A stretch of DNA of 6,049 nucleotides from Candidatus Puniceispirillum sp. (GTDB taxonomy: Bacteria > Pseudomonadota > Alphaproteobacteria > Puniceispirillales > Puniceispirillaceae). The notes beneath the pieces were generated by a model. That model was given only the letters and a program-made list of their open reading frames with translations, made no database searches and was not told the origin of the DNA. The DNA lies in the NCBI GenBank assembly GCA_016780525.1, contig JADHLR010000096.1, positions 1 to 6,049 on the forward strand. The letters are read 5' to 3'. The translations under genes and the position numbers were made by a program. Numbering within the stretch: the stretch's first letter is position 1; the number at the start of each line of letters is the position of its first letter. Shown in pieces: positions 5,898-6,049 of this stretch.

Positions 5898-6049
5898 TCA
5901 ATCGATGCCCCCCATAATGTCAATTAAATCGGCCAGTGTCGTGGGCTGCGACAATTTGATTTGCGACTGTTGCGCGCTGGCTTTGCGCGGCCGCGGCATA
6001 ACCGCATTGTCAAAACCCAGCTTGGCAGCTTCTTTCAGCCGTGCATCCG
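5898..6049 (-). CDS. radA: DNA repair protein RadA/Sms, C-terminal end (5' part outside window)
   Basis: The last 49 codons and a TGA stop (5900-5898) are visible, with the rest beyond the right edge. The translation begins DARLKEAAKLGFDNAVMPRP, corresponding to the RLKEAAKLGF...A..P segment near the end of the Lon-like C-terminal domain of RadA. It ends TTLADLIDIMGGID, matching the usual leucine-rich final helix. RadA is a RecA-like ATPase that promotes branch migration in recombinational repair; its zinc finger and Walker motifs would lie outside the window. The assignment rests on a short tail plus the radA-cvpA-purF neighbourhood, which I recall from alphaproteobacteria. A run of six C (5908-5913) near the stop encodes part of Met-Gly-Gly. 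Confidence 0.8.
   Translation of the reverse strand, partial: DARLKEAAKLGFDNAVMPRPRKASAQQSQIKLSQPTTLADLIDIMGGID

Noticed and set aside
5908..5913. Run of six C (six G on the coding strand) near the radA stop as a programmed frameshift site joining radA to cvpA.
   Set aside because: Reaching the cvpA frame would need a +1 shift, there is no slippery heptamer or stimulatory structure evident, and cvpA has its own ATG.
5849..5923. A TTG start at 5923 that would lengthen CvpA by 25 residues and overlap the end of radA.
   Set aside because: The extra residues are polar and unlike CvpA N-termini, and the region 5898-5923 is already the RadA C-terminus in another frame. ATG 5848 begins directly before the first membrane span.

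Overview
The window looks like ordinary chromosomal DNA from an alphaproteobacterium of moderate G+C content. This rests on recognisable protein families and on the run radA, cvpA, purF and a short-chain dehydrogenase, which I associate with alphaproteobacteria. A SAR116-like or Rhodospirillales-like marine lineage is possible, but that is an impression from gene style, not a demonstrated assignment. I see no phage, transposon, CRISPR or RNA gene.

Layout. The left edge (1-865, minus strand) holds the start and catalytic core of a cyclopropane-fatty-acyl-phospholipid synthase (cfa) that runs off the window. A 179-bp divergent intergenic region (866-1044) carries three copies of a 14-bp tandem repeat in the cfa leader, a hairpin-forming inverted repeat and a candidate cfa promoter. 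The plus-strand gene mnmC (1045-2925) encodes the bifunctional tRNA wobble-uridine enzyme, with an N-terminal methyltransferase and a C-terminal FAD oxidoreductase. Its last six bases overlap the end of a convergent minus-strand gene for a YciK-like short-chain dehydrogenase (2920-3648). Further right, all on the minus strand, are purF (3667-5121), cvpA (5213-5848) and the last 49 codons of radA (from 5898 to the window edge).

How the genes fit together. The minus-strand genes read radA, cvpA, purF, dehydrogenase with gaps of 49, 91 and 18 bp, so they are probably at least partly co-transcribed. PurF catalyses the first committed step of purine synthesis, and CvpA is a membrane protein long associated with purF. 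The dehydrogenase has its own Shine-Dalgarno sequence just after purF and is probably translated from the purF message. mnmC and cfa are divergent and not obviously related in function.

Nothing here amounts to a previously undescribed system. The points worth a second look are small: the tandem repeat and hairpin in front of cfa, a 12-bp duplication at the MnmC interdomain linker, nested inverted repeats at the convergent stop-codon overlap, and paired repeats around the purF start.
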